NCBI GenBank assembly: GCA_902363515.1
Contig: CABJAN010000005.1
Coordinates: 116,751-180,750 of the forward strand
Direction of reading: 5' to 3'
Length of the DNA: 64,000 nucleotides
Source of the DNA: Bacillota bacterium
GTDB lineage: Bacteria; Bacillota; Clostridia; Lachnospirales; Lachnospiraceae
Made by a program: the position numbers and the translations under genes. Position 1 is the stretch's first letter, and every line of letters begins with the position of its first letter. This document shows, one piece after another, positions 56,562 through 64,000 of this stretch. Below the pieces are notes generated by a model. That model worked only from the letters and a program-made list of their open reading frames with translations. It was not told the origin of the DNA and did no database searches.

Positions 56562-57929
56562 ATGAAAAATATGAAAAAAATTATGGCGCTTTGCCTGGCC
56601 GGAGCAATGACATGTACAGCAGTTGCATGTGGGAATAGTAATGAAAAAGAAAGTTCAAAAGAACAAAAAGAAAGTGAAAATGCTTCTGAAAAACAAAAAG
56701 ATGGAGAAAAAGAAAAACTGGTAATTTCCTGTTATCTTGCAGATGACAGTCAAGTTGCAGTAAGAGAAAAATATATAGATGAACCTTTAAAAGAGGCATT
56801 TCCTGATGTAGATATTGAGATTAAAATGTATAATGACAGGCAGAGTCTTCAGGTGGAAGTCACTGGAGGTGGTGGACCAGATATTTTGGATTTAGATGGA
56901 CCAACAGATGTTGCAGAATTTGCAAAAGCAGAACGTGTTTTAGATCTTGGGCCATATGCAGAAAAATATGGATGGCAGGATATGTTTTATGATTGGGCTT
57001 ACAATAGCTGCTTTTATAATGAAAAATTGTACTCTTTGCCAACAGCTTTTGAGGGTATGGTGATGTACTATAATATGGATGTGTTTGAAGAAAATAACTG
57101 GGAGATTCCAACTACAAAAGAGGAATTAGAAGCGCTGATGCCAAAGATTAAAGAAGCTGGAATTATTCCGATTTCTTTTGGAAATTCTAATTATCAGGGA
57201 GCTGTGGACTGGCTATATTCTACATTTACAAGTTGCTACGGAGGCCCAGAAGCTGTAAAGGCAGCTATGGAAGGTACAGGTAAATTTACAGATGATGCTA
57301 TTAAAGATTCTCTGCAGGTGATGGTTGACTGGTGGGAGAAAGGATGGCTTGGAGATAATGCTTCACAGTCTATTACAAATGAGGATATGATGGCATTTTT
57401 TGCAGAAGGAAGAGCAGCCATGATGATTAATGGAACCTGGGCTTCTAATCAGCTTTTAGCTACATATCCCGATTGCAATTGGGACTCTGAGATGCTTCCC
57501 GCAGATGCAGAACATGGACCTATTCTTCCCTTTGCAACAGGTGGAGGATACGCTATTAACGCAAATTCAAAAAATGCAGACTTGGCAGCAGAAGTATTAA
57601 ATTATTTATTTACTTCATTGGATAGGCATTATCAATCCATTAATGAAGCAGGATACCAGCCATATCCATTAAAAGAATTTGATCTTAGCCGATTAGAAGG
57701 AATGGACGAAAAATTATTAGATCAGTATACATTGCTGATGGATGCACAGACAAATAACCAGATTGGGTATTGTTCCTGGACATTCTATCCTTCAGAAATG
57801 AGAGTTTATATGAATGAAAATACGGATGCGCTGTTTTTAGGACAACTTAGTTTAGATGATTATCTAAAAGAAGCCCAGTCCTATATTGATGCAGCAAGAG
57901 AAGAAGGAGCTATTCCAGTTCTTCCATAA
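56562..57929 (+). CDS. ABC importer solute-binding lipoprotein (family 1)
   Basis: 455 aa. Signal with lipobox TAVACGN (lipid Cys23), then a Glu/Lys/Ser-rich linker to about residue 50, and the bilobed type I binding domain: VISCYLADDSQVAVREKYI, GGGGPDILDLDGP, SLPTAFEGMVMYYNMDVFEENN, FFAEGRAAMMINGTWASNQL, and FATGGGYAINANSKN typical of CUT1 sugar-binding proteins (MsmE/UgpB type). It hands the substrate to the two permeases downstream. The ligand may be a ribosylated or sugar compound, judged only from the neighbours. Confidence 0.9.
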   Translation: MKNMKKIMALCLAGAMTCTAVACGNSNEKESSKEQKESENASEKQKDGEKEKLVISCYLADDSQVAVREKYIDEPLKEAFPDVDIEIKMYNDRQSLQVEVTGGGGPDILDLDGPTDVAEFAKAERVLDLGPYAEKYGWQDMFYDWAYNSCFYNEKLYSLPTAFEGMVMYYNMDVFEENNWEIPTTKEELEALMPKIKEAGIIPISFGNSNYQGAVDWLYSTFTSCYGGPEAVKAAMEGTGKFTDDAIKDSLQVMVDWWEKGWLGDNASQSITNEDMMAFFAEGRAAMMINGTWASNQLLATYPDCNWDSEMLPADAEHGPILPFATGGGYAINANSKNADLAAEVLNYLFTSLDRHYQSINEAGYQPYPLKEFDLSRLEGMDEKLLDQYTLLMDAQTNNQIGYCSWTFYPSEMRVYMNENTDALFLGQLSLDDYLKEAQSYIDAAREEGAIPVLP

Positions 57930-57942
57930 CAAAGAAGAAAGG

Positions 57943-57968
57943 TGGAGCTGTTCTTTGACAGCTCCACT
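57943..57968 (+). other. Intergenic stem-loop between binding protein and permease
   Basis: Perfect 9-bp stem GTGGAGCTG/CAGCTCCAC with an 8-nt loop and no T-run. Such hairpins often protect the upstream message so that more binding protein than permease is made. Confidence 0.75.
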
Positions 57969-57992
57969 GAAAAGATAGGGGGCAGAAAAACT

Positions 57993-58880
57993 ATGAATGC
58001 AGCAAAAAAAAGACATATTGTTCCATACTTATTTGTCCTTCCAGCATTTATCATTCATTTATGTGTTGTAACAGGACCAGCACTTAGTACGTTAGTTATG
58101 TCGTTATTTGACTGGAATGGTATGGGAAATGCAACTTTCATTGGGCTTGATAATTTTAAAGAAATTTTTAAAGATCCCATTGTAAAATTGTCTGTGATAC
58201 ATAATATAGAATGGCTTTTGATTTTTATTACTGTGCCTTTAATTTTGGGATTTATTGTAGCGATTTTGGTAAGTCAGTTAAGGCTGAGTCAGATGTTTTT
58301 TCGGACAATTTATTTTATTCCTTATGTAATTTCAGCAGCTGTAGCAGGGAAAATATGGACTGCTTATATGAATCCATATTACGGATTAAATACAGTATTT
58401 GATAAATTAGGATTAGATAAATTAGCAGATGTTTTATGGCTTGGAAATCCTAAAATTGCATTGTTTTCTGTAGCTTTTGTAGACAACTGGCATTGGTGGG
58501 GATTTATTATGGTTTTATTTTTAGGAGCTTTACAACAGGTAGATCCTACACTTTATGAAGCTGCCAGAGTAGATGGTGCGAATCGTTTTCAGGAGTTAAT
58601 TCATGTGTCTATTCCAGGAATTCGTCAGACCATTGCTTTTGTGTTAATTATGACAATTATGTGGTCATTTTTGACTTTTGATTATGTATATATTATGACT
58701 AATGGAGGACCGGCAAATGCAACGGAAATTATGTCAACATATATCTATAAGAATGCATTTGTAAAATATCGCGCTGGCTATGCCAATGCACTTTGTGTTA
58801 TTCAAAGTGGTATTTGTATTATCTTATATTTTATTCAGAAATATGCAAGTAAAAAAGGAGGAATGGAAGATGAATCATAG
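57993..58880 (+). CDS. CUT1 ABC importer permease 1 (MalF/MsmF-like)
   Basis: 295 aa from ATG 57993 after AGGGGGCAG; the longer reading to 57942 runs through the stem-loop and is rejected. Six TM helices. The EAA loop YEAARVDGANRFQELIHVSIPGI near residue 190, which docks the ATPase, is intact; FDWNGMGNATFIGLDNFKEIF near the start is usual for sugar permeases. It overlaps permease 2 by 11 bp. No ATPase gene in the operon, so a shared MsmX/MsmK-type ATPase must power it. Confidence 0.92.
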   Translation: MNAAKKRHIVPYLFVLPAFIIHLCVVTGPALSTLVMSLFDWNGMGNATFIGLDNFKEIFKDPIVKLSVIHNIEWLLIFITVPLILGFIVAILVSQLRLSQMFFRTIYFIPYVISAAVAGKIWTAYMNPYYGLNTVFDKLGLDKLADVLWLGNPKIALFSVAFVDNWHWWGFIMVLFLGALQQVDPTLYEAARVDGANRFQELIHVSIPGIRQTIAFVLIMTIMWSFLTFDYVYIMTNGGPANATEIMSTYIYKNAFVKYRAGYANALCVIQSGICIILYFIQKYASKKGGMEDES

Positions 58881-59718
58881 TGTTAAAAAAGGACCAAAGA
58901 CTTATATCATGAAAACAATTTCTATGACTTTTCTTATACTTATGGCTTTATTTGCTTCGGTTCCTCTTATTCAAGTGCTGTTAAATTCTTTTCGCACAGA
59001 TAGAGAAGTAAAATCTATGCCACTTGGATTGCCAAAGGAATGGGTATTTAATAACTTTTCAGAAACCTGGAAAATTGGCGGTTATGCAACTGCCTATTTT
59101 AATAGTTTATTAACAGCGTTTGTAGTCATTGTTGTTGTATTGGTAGTAGTCGGATTGGGCGCTTATGCTATTTGCAAATTAAATTTTAAATTGCGAGGTT
59201 TTTTTACAGCATACTTTTTTGTGGCTATTTCACTTCCTAATTTTTTGTATATTGTTCCAGACTATTTTGTAATGAATAAACTGGGGCTGATAGATACCAG
59301 ATGGAGTTTAATGATTGTATATACAGCAATGCAGATTCCTTTTAATATGTTGCTGCTTAGAACTTTTTTGACAGGGATTCCAAGGGAATTAGAGGAAGCA
59401 GCTAAAATTGACGGATGCAATGAACTACAGAGTTTTCTTAGAATTACATTACCTATTGCCAAGCCTATGTTTTTGACCATTGCGATTCTTGTTTTTGTAA
59501 ACGTATGGAATGAATTTTTGTGGTCGAATACATTTATTACATCAGAACCACTGAAATTAGTAGCTACCAGATTTGTAAAATTTACAGGTGAGTATGGTTC
59601 TAATATGGCAAGAATTTATACAGCAAGTGTAATTACTATTGCGCCGGTTGTCATTTTATATCTGTTTTTTAGCAGAAAATTTATTGAAGGAATGACGAGT
59701 GGAAGTGTAAAAGGATAA
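58870..59718 (+). CDS. CUT1 ABC importer permease 2 (MalG/MsmG-like)
   Basis: 282 aa from ATG 58870 (RBS AAAGGAGGAATGG); the reading from 58780 is an overlap artefact. Six TM helices. VPLIQVLLNSFRTDREV opening, EAA loop EEAAKIDGCNELQSFLRITLPIAKP, and C-terminal RKFIEGMTSGSVKG (the usual end of CUT1 permeases). Partner of permease 1. Followed by the large ADP-ribosylglycohydrolase gene after 13 nt. Confidence 0.92.
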   Translation: MNHSVKKGPKTYIMKTISMTFLILMALFASVPLIQVLLNSFRTDREVKSMPLGLPKEWVFNNFSETWKIGGYATAYFNSLLTAFVVIVVVLVVVGLGAYAICKLNFKLRGFFTAYFFVAISLPNFLYIVPDYFVMNKLGLIDTRWSLMIVYTAMQIPFNMLLLRTFLTGIPRELEEAAKIDGCNELQSFLRITLPIAKPMFLTIAILVFVNVWNEFLWSNTFITSEPLKLVATRFVKFTGEYGSNMARIYTASVITIAPVVILYLFFSRKFIEGMTSGSVKG

Positions 59719-59731
59719 TGGGAGGAATGTT

Positions 59732-61870
59732 ATGAAAGCAGAATATATTGAGGGGATTTATGCAGGATGGCTGGCTAAAATTATCGGTATTCGTTTAGGT
59801 GCACCTGTTGAGGGGTGGACTTATGAGAAAATCAAAAATATTTATGGAGAATTAACAGATTATCCTGTTGATTACCAGGAATTTGCAGCAGATGATGACA
59901 GCAATGGTCCTCTTTTTTTCCTAAAAGCTTTGGAAGATGGACGTCATGGATTTGATTTGCAAGCGCAAGATGTGGCAGAAGCATTGTTAAACTACGCCCC
60001 CTTTGAACATGGATTTTTCTGGTGGGGAGGATATGGGATTTCAACAGAACATACTGCATATCTGAATTTAAGAAATGGAATCCCTGCGCCTAGAAGCGGA
60101 AGTATTAAACAAAATGGAAGTACTACAGCAGAACAAATTGGTGGACAGATTTTTATTGATACCTGGGGGCTTGTGACACCTGGAAATCCTGATTTGGCAG
60201 CAAAATTTGCGAAAGAGGCGGCCAGTGTAACGCATGATGGAAATGGGGTCTATGGAGGTGTTTTCGTAGCAACTTGCATTAGTTTTGCCTTTGTGGAAAA
60301 AAATATAGAAAAAATTATAGAAAAAGGTCTTTCTTATATTCCGGAAGATTGCGAATATGCGAGAGTGGTAAAGGCAGTGACTGCGTTTTATTATGAGCAT
60401 AAAGGGGAAGACTGGCGGAAAGGATTTCAATATATTTCTGAGCATTTTGGATATGATAAATATCCAGGAAACTGCCATATTATTCCCAATATTGCAGTGA
60501 TGATCTTAGCGCTGCTGTATGGAGAAGGAGATTTTTCCAATACATTGAATATTTGTAATATGTGTGGTTGGGACACAGATTGTAATGTGGGAAATGTTGC
60601 CACGATTATGGGAGTTCGCAATGGCCTGGAGGGAATTGATGATAATAAATGGAGAAAACCAATTCATGATTTTCTTGCATGCTCCAGTGTAGTTGGCTCT
60701 CTTAATATTATGGACATTCCTTTTGGCGCTTTGTATATTGCAAAATTGGCATATGAAGTGGCAGGGGAAGAGATGCCGGAACCATGGAAAACATTAGCAC
60801 AGAAACAGATAGATAGCTGTCATTTTGAATATCCTGGTTCCACACATGCCATTCGGATTCGTGTGGAAGGGCTGGATGAGCGTGCTGTAGCCATAAGAGA
60901 GTGTGAAGTTCTTAATACAGAAGAAACAGCTGCATCGGGAAACAGAAGTTTGAAATTTGTAGCAAAACCAGTAGAGCCAGGGGAAAATATTTACGTGTAT
61001 AAAAAGACGTATTATACTCCTGATGATTTTCATGATAGCCGTTATGACCCTAGTTTTTCTCCTTTAGTGTATCCTGGACAAAGAATTCATGGCAGCGCAT
61101 TTTTGCCTGTATATGGACAGCAGGCACAGGTAAGCCTTTATGCAAGGGAGGCACATACTGGGAAGAAGTATTATAGCGAAAAAAGAAAGCTGGAAAAAGG
61201 AAAATGGGAAGATTTGGTTTATGAGATTCCAGCTTTGGAGGCAGGATGTATAGATGAAATCGGTTTTTGTTTTCATGTAGAGGGGACACATACGCAAGTA
61301 TTTGATTTTGTAGGTATGATTGATGATCTATATGCGGAGGGTAAGGCAGATTATACAATAGAATTTCGGAAGGAAAAGGAAGAAGTGTGGACCGGATTAC
61401 ACAGAGAAATTAGCCAATGCACAAAGCTAAAAGGCTTGTCTTATCTGGAAGAAGGATATTTACATTTATCTTGTTCTGATTTTGGAGAAATGTATACAGG
61501 ACGGCATGACTGGGAGGACTACAAAGCAGAGTTTTTTATAACGCCTCTTACCGGAGAACATCATTTTGTAAATGCCAGAGTCCAGGGGGCAATTCGTTCT
61601 TATGCAGCTGGTTTATTGCCAAACGGACAGTTTGGAATTTTGAAAAATGACAATGGGTATGAGACTCTAAAAGCTGTGGACTATCCATGGAAGCCAGGAG
61701 AAGAATACCGAATTCAGATTCAGGTTTTGGGGAATAAAATAGAAGCAGAAATAAATGGAGAAAAGAAAGTATCAGTAGAAGACCAGGAGCATATTTACTG
61801 GAAAGGAAGTATTGGCATTTCAGCAGCTAAAGGAAGTCATATGAAATGCCGCAAAATTATAGTGTCATAA
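59732..61870 (+). CDS. ADP-ribosylglycohydrolase-family enzyme with large C-terminal extension
   Basis: 712 aa. Residues 1-345 are an ADP-ribosylglycohydrolase (DraG/ARH) fold: YIEGIYAGWLAKIIGIRLGAPVEGW, metal-binding DDDSNGP (Asp54-56) and CGWDTDCNVGN (Asp281, Asp283), and GNCHIIPNIAVMILALLYGEGDF. Residues about 370-535 are a beta-rich domain, and about 540-712 look like a concanavalin/DUF1080-type sandwich (GLLPNGQFGILKNDNGY, VLGNKIEAEINGEKKV). There is no signal peptide. The family cleaves N- or O-glycosidic bonds to ribose (ADP-ribosyl protein, or nucleosides for the YegU-like group). The C-terminal extension may bind the rest of the substrate. Sits between the importer and a PfkB kinase. 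Confidence 0.88.
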   Translation: MKAEYIEGIYAGWLAKIIGIRLGAPVEGWTYEKIKNIYGELTDYPVDYQEFAADDDSNGPLFFLKALEDGRHGFDLQAQDVAEALLNYAPFEHGFFWWGGYGISTEHTAYLNLRNGIPAPRSGSIKQNGSTTAEQIGGQIFIDTWGLVTPGNPDLAAKFAKEAASVTHDGNGVYGGVFVATCISFAFVEKNIEKIIEKGLSYIPEDCEYARVVKAVTAFYYEHKGEDWRKGFQYISEHFGYDKYPGNCHIIPNIAVMILALLYGEGDFSNTLNICNMCGWDTDCNVGNVATIMGVRNGLEGIDDNKWRKPIHDFLACSSVVGSLNIMDIPFGALYIAKLAYEVAGEEMPEPWKTLAQKQIDSCHFEYPGSTHAIRIRVEGLDERAVAIRECEVLNTEETAASGNRSLKFVAKPVEPGENIYVYKKTYYTPDDFHDSRYDPSFSPLVYPGQRIHGSAFLPVYGQQAQVSLYAREAHTGKKYYSEKRKLEKGKWEDLVYEIPALEAGCIDEIGFCFHVEGTHTQVFDFVGMIDDLYAEGKADYTIEFRKEKEEVWTGLHREISQCTKLKGLSYLEEGYLHLSCSDFGEMYTGRHDWEDYKAEFFITPLTGEHHFVNARVQGAIRSYAAGLLPNGQFGILKNDNGYETLKAVDYPWKPGEEYRIQIQVLGNKIEAEINGEKKVSVEDQEHIYWKGSIGISAAKGSHMKCRKIIVS

Positions 61871-61881
61871 AGTAAGATAGC

Positions 61882-61940
61882 ATTCTCTTGCAGAGAATTG
61901 CGCAATGGGGAAAGGGAATGCCAAGGAGGTGTTCCCTTTT
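61882..61940 (+). other. Two intergenic hairpins before the PfkB kinase gene
   Basis: ATTCTC-TTGCA-GAGAAT (61882-61898) and AAAGGGAA...TTCCCTTT (61911-61939) with a T4 end. The second is terminator-like and may limit expression of the last two genes of the operon; it shares its stem words with the terminator at 34071. Confidence 0.6.
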
Positions 61941-61969
61941 GTACGCGTAGCAGAAAGGAGAAAAATATT

Positions 61970-62896
61970 ATGGAAAAACAGGTTTGGGGAATTGGGACGC
62001 TGGCAATGGATGTACTTATGAAAGTAGATGCTTTGCCAAAGGAAGATGGTTTTTGTATGGTAGAGAGTACGGAACATCAACCAGGAGGAAGTGGTACCAA
62101 TGTTATAGTACAAATGGCCAGATTGGGAGCAGTCTGTGGTTATACAGGTGCTGTAGGTGATGATAAATTAGGACAATGTGTGCTGGAAAGTCTCAGACGG
62201 GAAAAGATTGATATAGAGCATATGAAAGTGAAACAAGGTAGAAGCACCCTGCATACAGAAATTGTTGTGGATAGAACTGGTGCAAAATTTATTATGCTGA
62301 ATATGGGAGATGCATTTGGTGCGTTAAAGCAAGAAGAAATTCCGCAGGAGGAAATTAAAAATTGTGAAGTTTATTACACAGATTTGCTTCCAAAAGGGCC
62401 AGCTCTTGCTGGACTTATAGTTGCAAAAAAGGCTGGTGTTACAACTGCTTTTAACATGCAGGTTGGATTGGGAACCATGGAAGGATTGGGATTTTCAAAA
62501 CAGGAAATTCTAAATGCGCTTACTTATGTAGATATTTTTGCCCCATGTTCAGAGGGATTGCATGCACTGACAGGAACACAGGATTTGGAAGCATGTGTTA
62601 AGATATTGAGACATTATTGTAAAGGGATTTTTTTATTTACGCAGGGTAGCAAAGGTTCTGTTGCATTTGATAGAAATAATAGAAAAATTGTAATTCCCAG
62701 CAAAAAAATACAGGTAGTTGATACTACCGGAGCAGGGGATTCTTATATAGGAAGTTTTTTGTTTAGTTATTGTTTGAAAAAGAAAAACTTGAAAAAATCT
62801 ATGGAATTTGCTACAGCTTGTGCAGCTTACACCTGTACAGGTATAGGAGCCAGATTTTCGCCGACTTGGAAGGAGGTAGAACATGAACTTGATTGA
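61970..62896 (+). CDS. PfkB-family sugar/nucleoside kinase
   Basis: 308 aa from ATG 61970 after AGAAAGGAG. QVWGIGTLAMDVLMKVDALPKEDGF opening, HQPGGSGTNVIVQMARLG (in place of GGKGxN), TGAVGDDKLGQCVLESL, FTQGSKGSV, and catalytic VVDTTGAGDSYIGSFLF with the Asp base. The N-terminal Gly motif differs from ribokinase, so it likely acts on another alcohol: perhaps a nucleoside, an aglycone-bearing sugar, or a second hydrolysis product. YegV in E. coli is a kinase of the same family beside an ADP-ribosylglycohydrolase. Overlaps the next gene by 14 bp. Confidence 0.88.
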   Translation: MEKQVWGIGTLAMDVLMKVDALPKEDGFCMVESTEHQPGGSGTNVIVQMARLGAVCGYTGAVGDDKLGQCVLESLRREKIDIEHMKVKQGRSTLHTEIVVDRTGAKFIMLNMGDAFGALKQEEIPQEEIKNCEVYYTDLLPKGPALAGLIVAKKAGVTTAFNMQVGLGTMEGLGFSKQEILNALTYVDIFAPCSEGLHALTGTQDLEACVKILRHYCKGIFLFTQGSKGSVAFDRNNRKIVIPSKKIQVVDTTGAGDSYIGSFLFSYCLKKKNLKKSMEFATACAAYTCTGIGARFSPTWKEVEHELD

Positions 62897-63890
62897 TCGG
62901 AAAAGAATGAAAGGTGCCTTGATTGGAGCAGCTTATGGTGACGCTTTTGGAATGCCTGCAGAGATGTGGACACCAGAAAAGATTAAGCGTGTATATGGAC
63001 ATGTGGAGGAATTTTTACCAGGTCATCCGGAACATGAAATTTCCAGGGGGTTTGCGGCTGGTGAGGTGACAGATGATACGGAAAATATGATTTTGGTAAT
63101 AGAAATGCTAGAAGAGAATGGTGGCAAAGTAGATCCTTGGGTTTGGGTAAAAAAATTGCAGAAGTGGGTACAAGCGGAAACAAAAAGTAAACAAGTTATA
63201 GGTCCCAGTACAGCATCAGCTTTTCAGCTCTTGAAAGAAGGAGTTCCTATAGAGATAACCGGAAAAAAAGGTGGTACAAATGGAGGGGCAATGAAAATCC
63301 TTCCAGTGGGGCTTGTATATGCGGGAAAATCTAAGGAAGAACTGGTAGAACAGGTAGAGCAGCTGTGCATGCCTACTCATAATACGAACTGTGCTATTGC
63401 AGGAGCAGCGGCTGTTGCGGCAGCAGTTTCAAAGGCTGCAGAAGGAGAAGAAAATTTGGAGACAATACTTCGTTATAGCATAGATGCAGCGAGACTGGGA
63501 GAAAAACAAGGATATGAAATTTGCTCTGCATCCGTTCCAAGACGGATAGAAATGGCGATTGAAATAGCAAAAGAGCCGAAAGAACCGGAGATGATTTTAC
63601 AAAGAATTTATGATTCTATTGGAACTGGCTTGGCTGCATCTGAGAGTATTCCAAGTGCGTTGGCACTGGTACAGTTGTCTAAAGGAGAGCCTAATCTATG
63701 TGCCAGATATGCTGCAAATATAGGCGGAGATACAGACACCATCGGAGCTATGGCTTGCGGAATTTGTGGTGCTTATAGAGGAGAAATGGTATTTGACAAA
63801 AAAGAAGTACAGTTATTAGAAAAGGTAAACCATGTTTCTTTTGAAAAACTTACAAATTCCATAGAGAAAGCGATTGCCCAAATTGTCTAA
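62883..63890 (+). CDS. ADP-ribosylglycohydrolase-family enzyme, single domain
   Basis: 335 aa. Compact ARH/DraG fold with the classical motifs: RMKGALIGAAYGDAFGMPAEMW, metal ligands in EVTDDTENM (Thr63-Asp65), GGAMKILPVGLVY, and ANIGGDTDTIGAMACGICGAYRG near residue 285 (dinuclear metal site). The length fits YegU/DraG-type hydrolases of about 330 aa. It overlaps the PfkB gene by 14 bp and ends the operon. Two different members of this family in one operon imply two related bonds or two steps. Confidence 0.92.
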   Translation: MNLIDRKRMKGALIGAAYGDAFGMPAEMWTPEKIKRVYGHVEEFLPGHPEHEISRGFAAGEVTDDTENMILVIEMLEENGGKVDPWVWVKKLQKWVQAETKSKQVIGPSTASAFQLLKEGVPIEITGKKGGTNGGAMKILPVGLVYAGKSKEELVEQVEQLCMPTHNTNCAIAGAAAVAAAVSKAAEGEENLETILRYSIDAARLGEKQGYEICSASVPRRIEMAIEIAKEPKEPEMILQRIYDSIGTGLAASESIPSALALVQLSKGEPNLCARYAANIGGDTDTIGAMACGICGAYRGEMVFDKKEVQLLEKVNHVSFEKLTNSIEKAIAQIV

Positions 63891-63925
63891 TACCCTGACT
63901 TTTGCAGATAAAGCAGATTAAAAAT

Positions 63926-63980
63926 GGCCGCAACCCAAGTATTTATGCTGGATTACGGCCTTATTGTTTTGTCATTTTTT
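63926..63980 (+). terminator. Terminator of the riboside operon
   Basis: GGCCG-C-AA-C-CCA pairs with TGG-A-TT-A-CGGCC (imperfect 10-bp stem), followed by a T-rich stretch (TTATTGTTTTGTC...). Confidence 0.7.
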
Positions 63981-64000
63981 CATGGTGTTTTTTTATTTTT

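Noticed and set aside
34071..61939. AAAGGGAAT hairpins at 34071 and 61911 as a dispersed repeat family
   Set aside because: Only the stem words match (8-10 bp); loops and lengths differ, which is expected by chance among terminator-like hairpins.

Overview
The window looks like chromosomal DNA of a low-to-moderate-GC Gram-positive anaerobe of the Lachnospiraceae (Blautia-like). This is inferred from the gene repertoire: a class II (B12-dependent) ribonucleotide reductase, the [FeFe]-hydrogenase maturases HydE/HydG/HydF, a class III fructose-1,6-bisphosphatase, strong AGGAGG-type ribosome binding sites, TTG/GTG starts and many MATE/ABC/GNAT genes. No rRNA, tRNA, CRISPR array, transposase or phage gene was recognised.

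Layout. 1-6.4 kb: 3' end of aspS, a lipoprotein, and an efflux cluster of two HlyD-type adaptors plus a MacB-type permease with no adjacent ATPase. 6.4-14.7 kb: mostly housekeeping genes (LUD protein, degV-argS, fbp plus an esterase, rpsB-tsf with a structured leader). 14.8-22.5 kb: an accessory stretch with an HxlR regulator and two tandem radical-SAM paralogs, a decayed Vat/CatB-type acetyltransferase, a TetR-ferredoxin pair, a lipase, two GNATs, and an XRE regulator next to a VbhA-Fic toxin-antitoxin pair. 22.5-27.6 kb: a two-component system plus ABC exporter of the peptide-antibiotic-sensing type, with a BceR-like operator inside the 3' end of the kinase gene. 27.6-29.4 kb: an autoregulated TetR operon with two membrane proteins.

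29.4-45.7 kb: a cytosolic beta-helix protein, a VOC protein, a YtcJ-type amidohydrolase, a GH31 glycosidase, an FGGY kinase coupled to a cysteine-desulfurase-like enzyme, an aspartokinase, a MATE exporter, then hydE-hydG-hydF. 45.7-53.4 kb: an IbrB/IbrA-like pair (ParB-fold plus PAPS-reductase-fold), nrdJ, small conserved proteins, a second MATE exporter and a GNAT.

53.4-63.9 kb is the most interesting locus. A LacI-family repressor fused to a complete ribokinase domain is divergent from a long operon: ribokinase, a CUT1 ABC importer (binding lipoprotein and two permeases, no ATPase), two different ADP-ribosylglycohydrolase-family enzymes (one with a large extra C-terminal region), and a second PfkB kinase. 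I read it as a riboside-scavenging system: import, N- or O-ribosyl bond hydrolysis, then phosphorylation of the products. The regulator may sense ribose or ribose phosphate through its own kinase domain. The logic resembles E. coli yegTUV (transporter, ADP-ribosylglycohydrolase, PfkB kinase), but the composition here is richer. The substrate is unknown.
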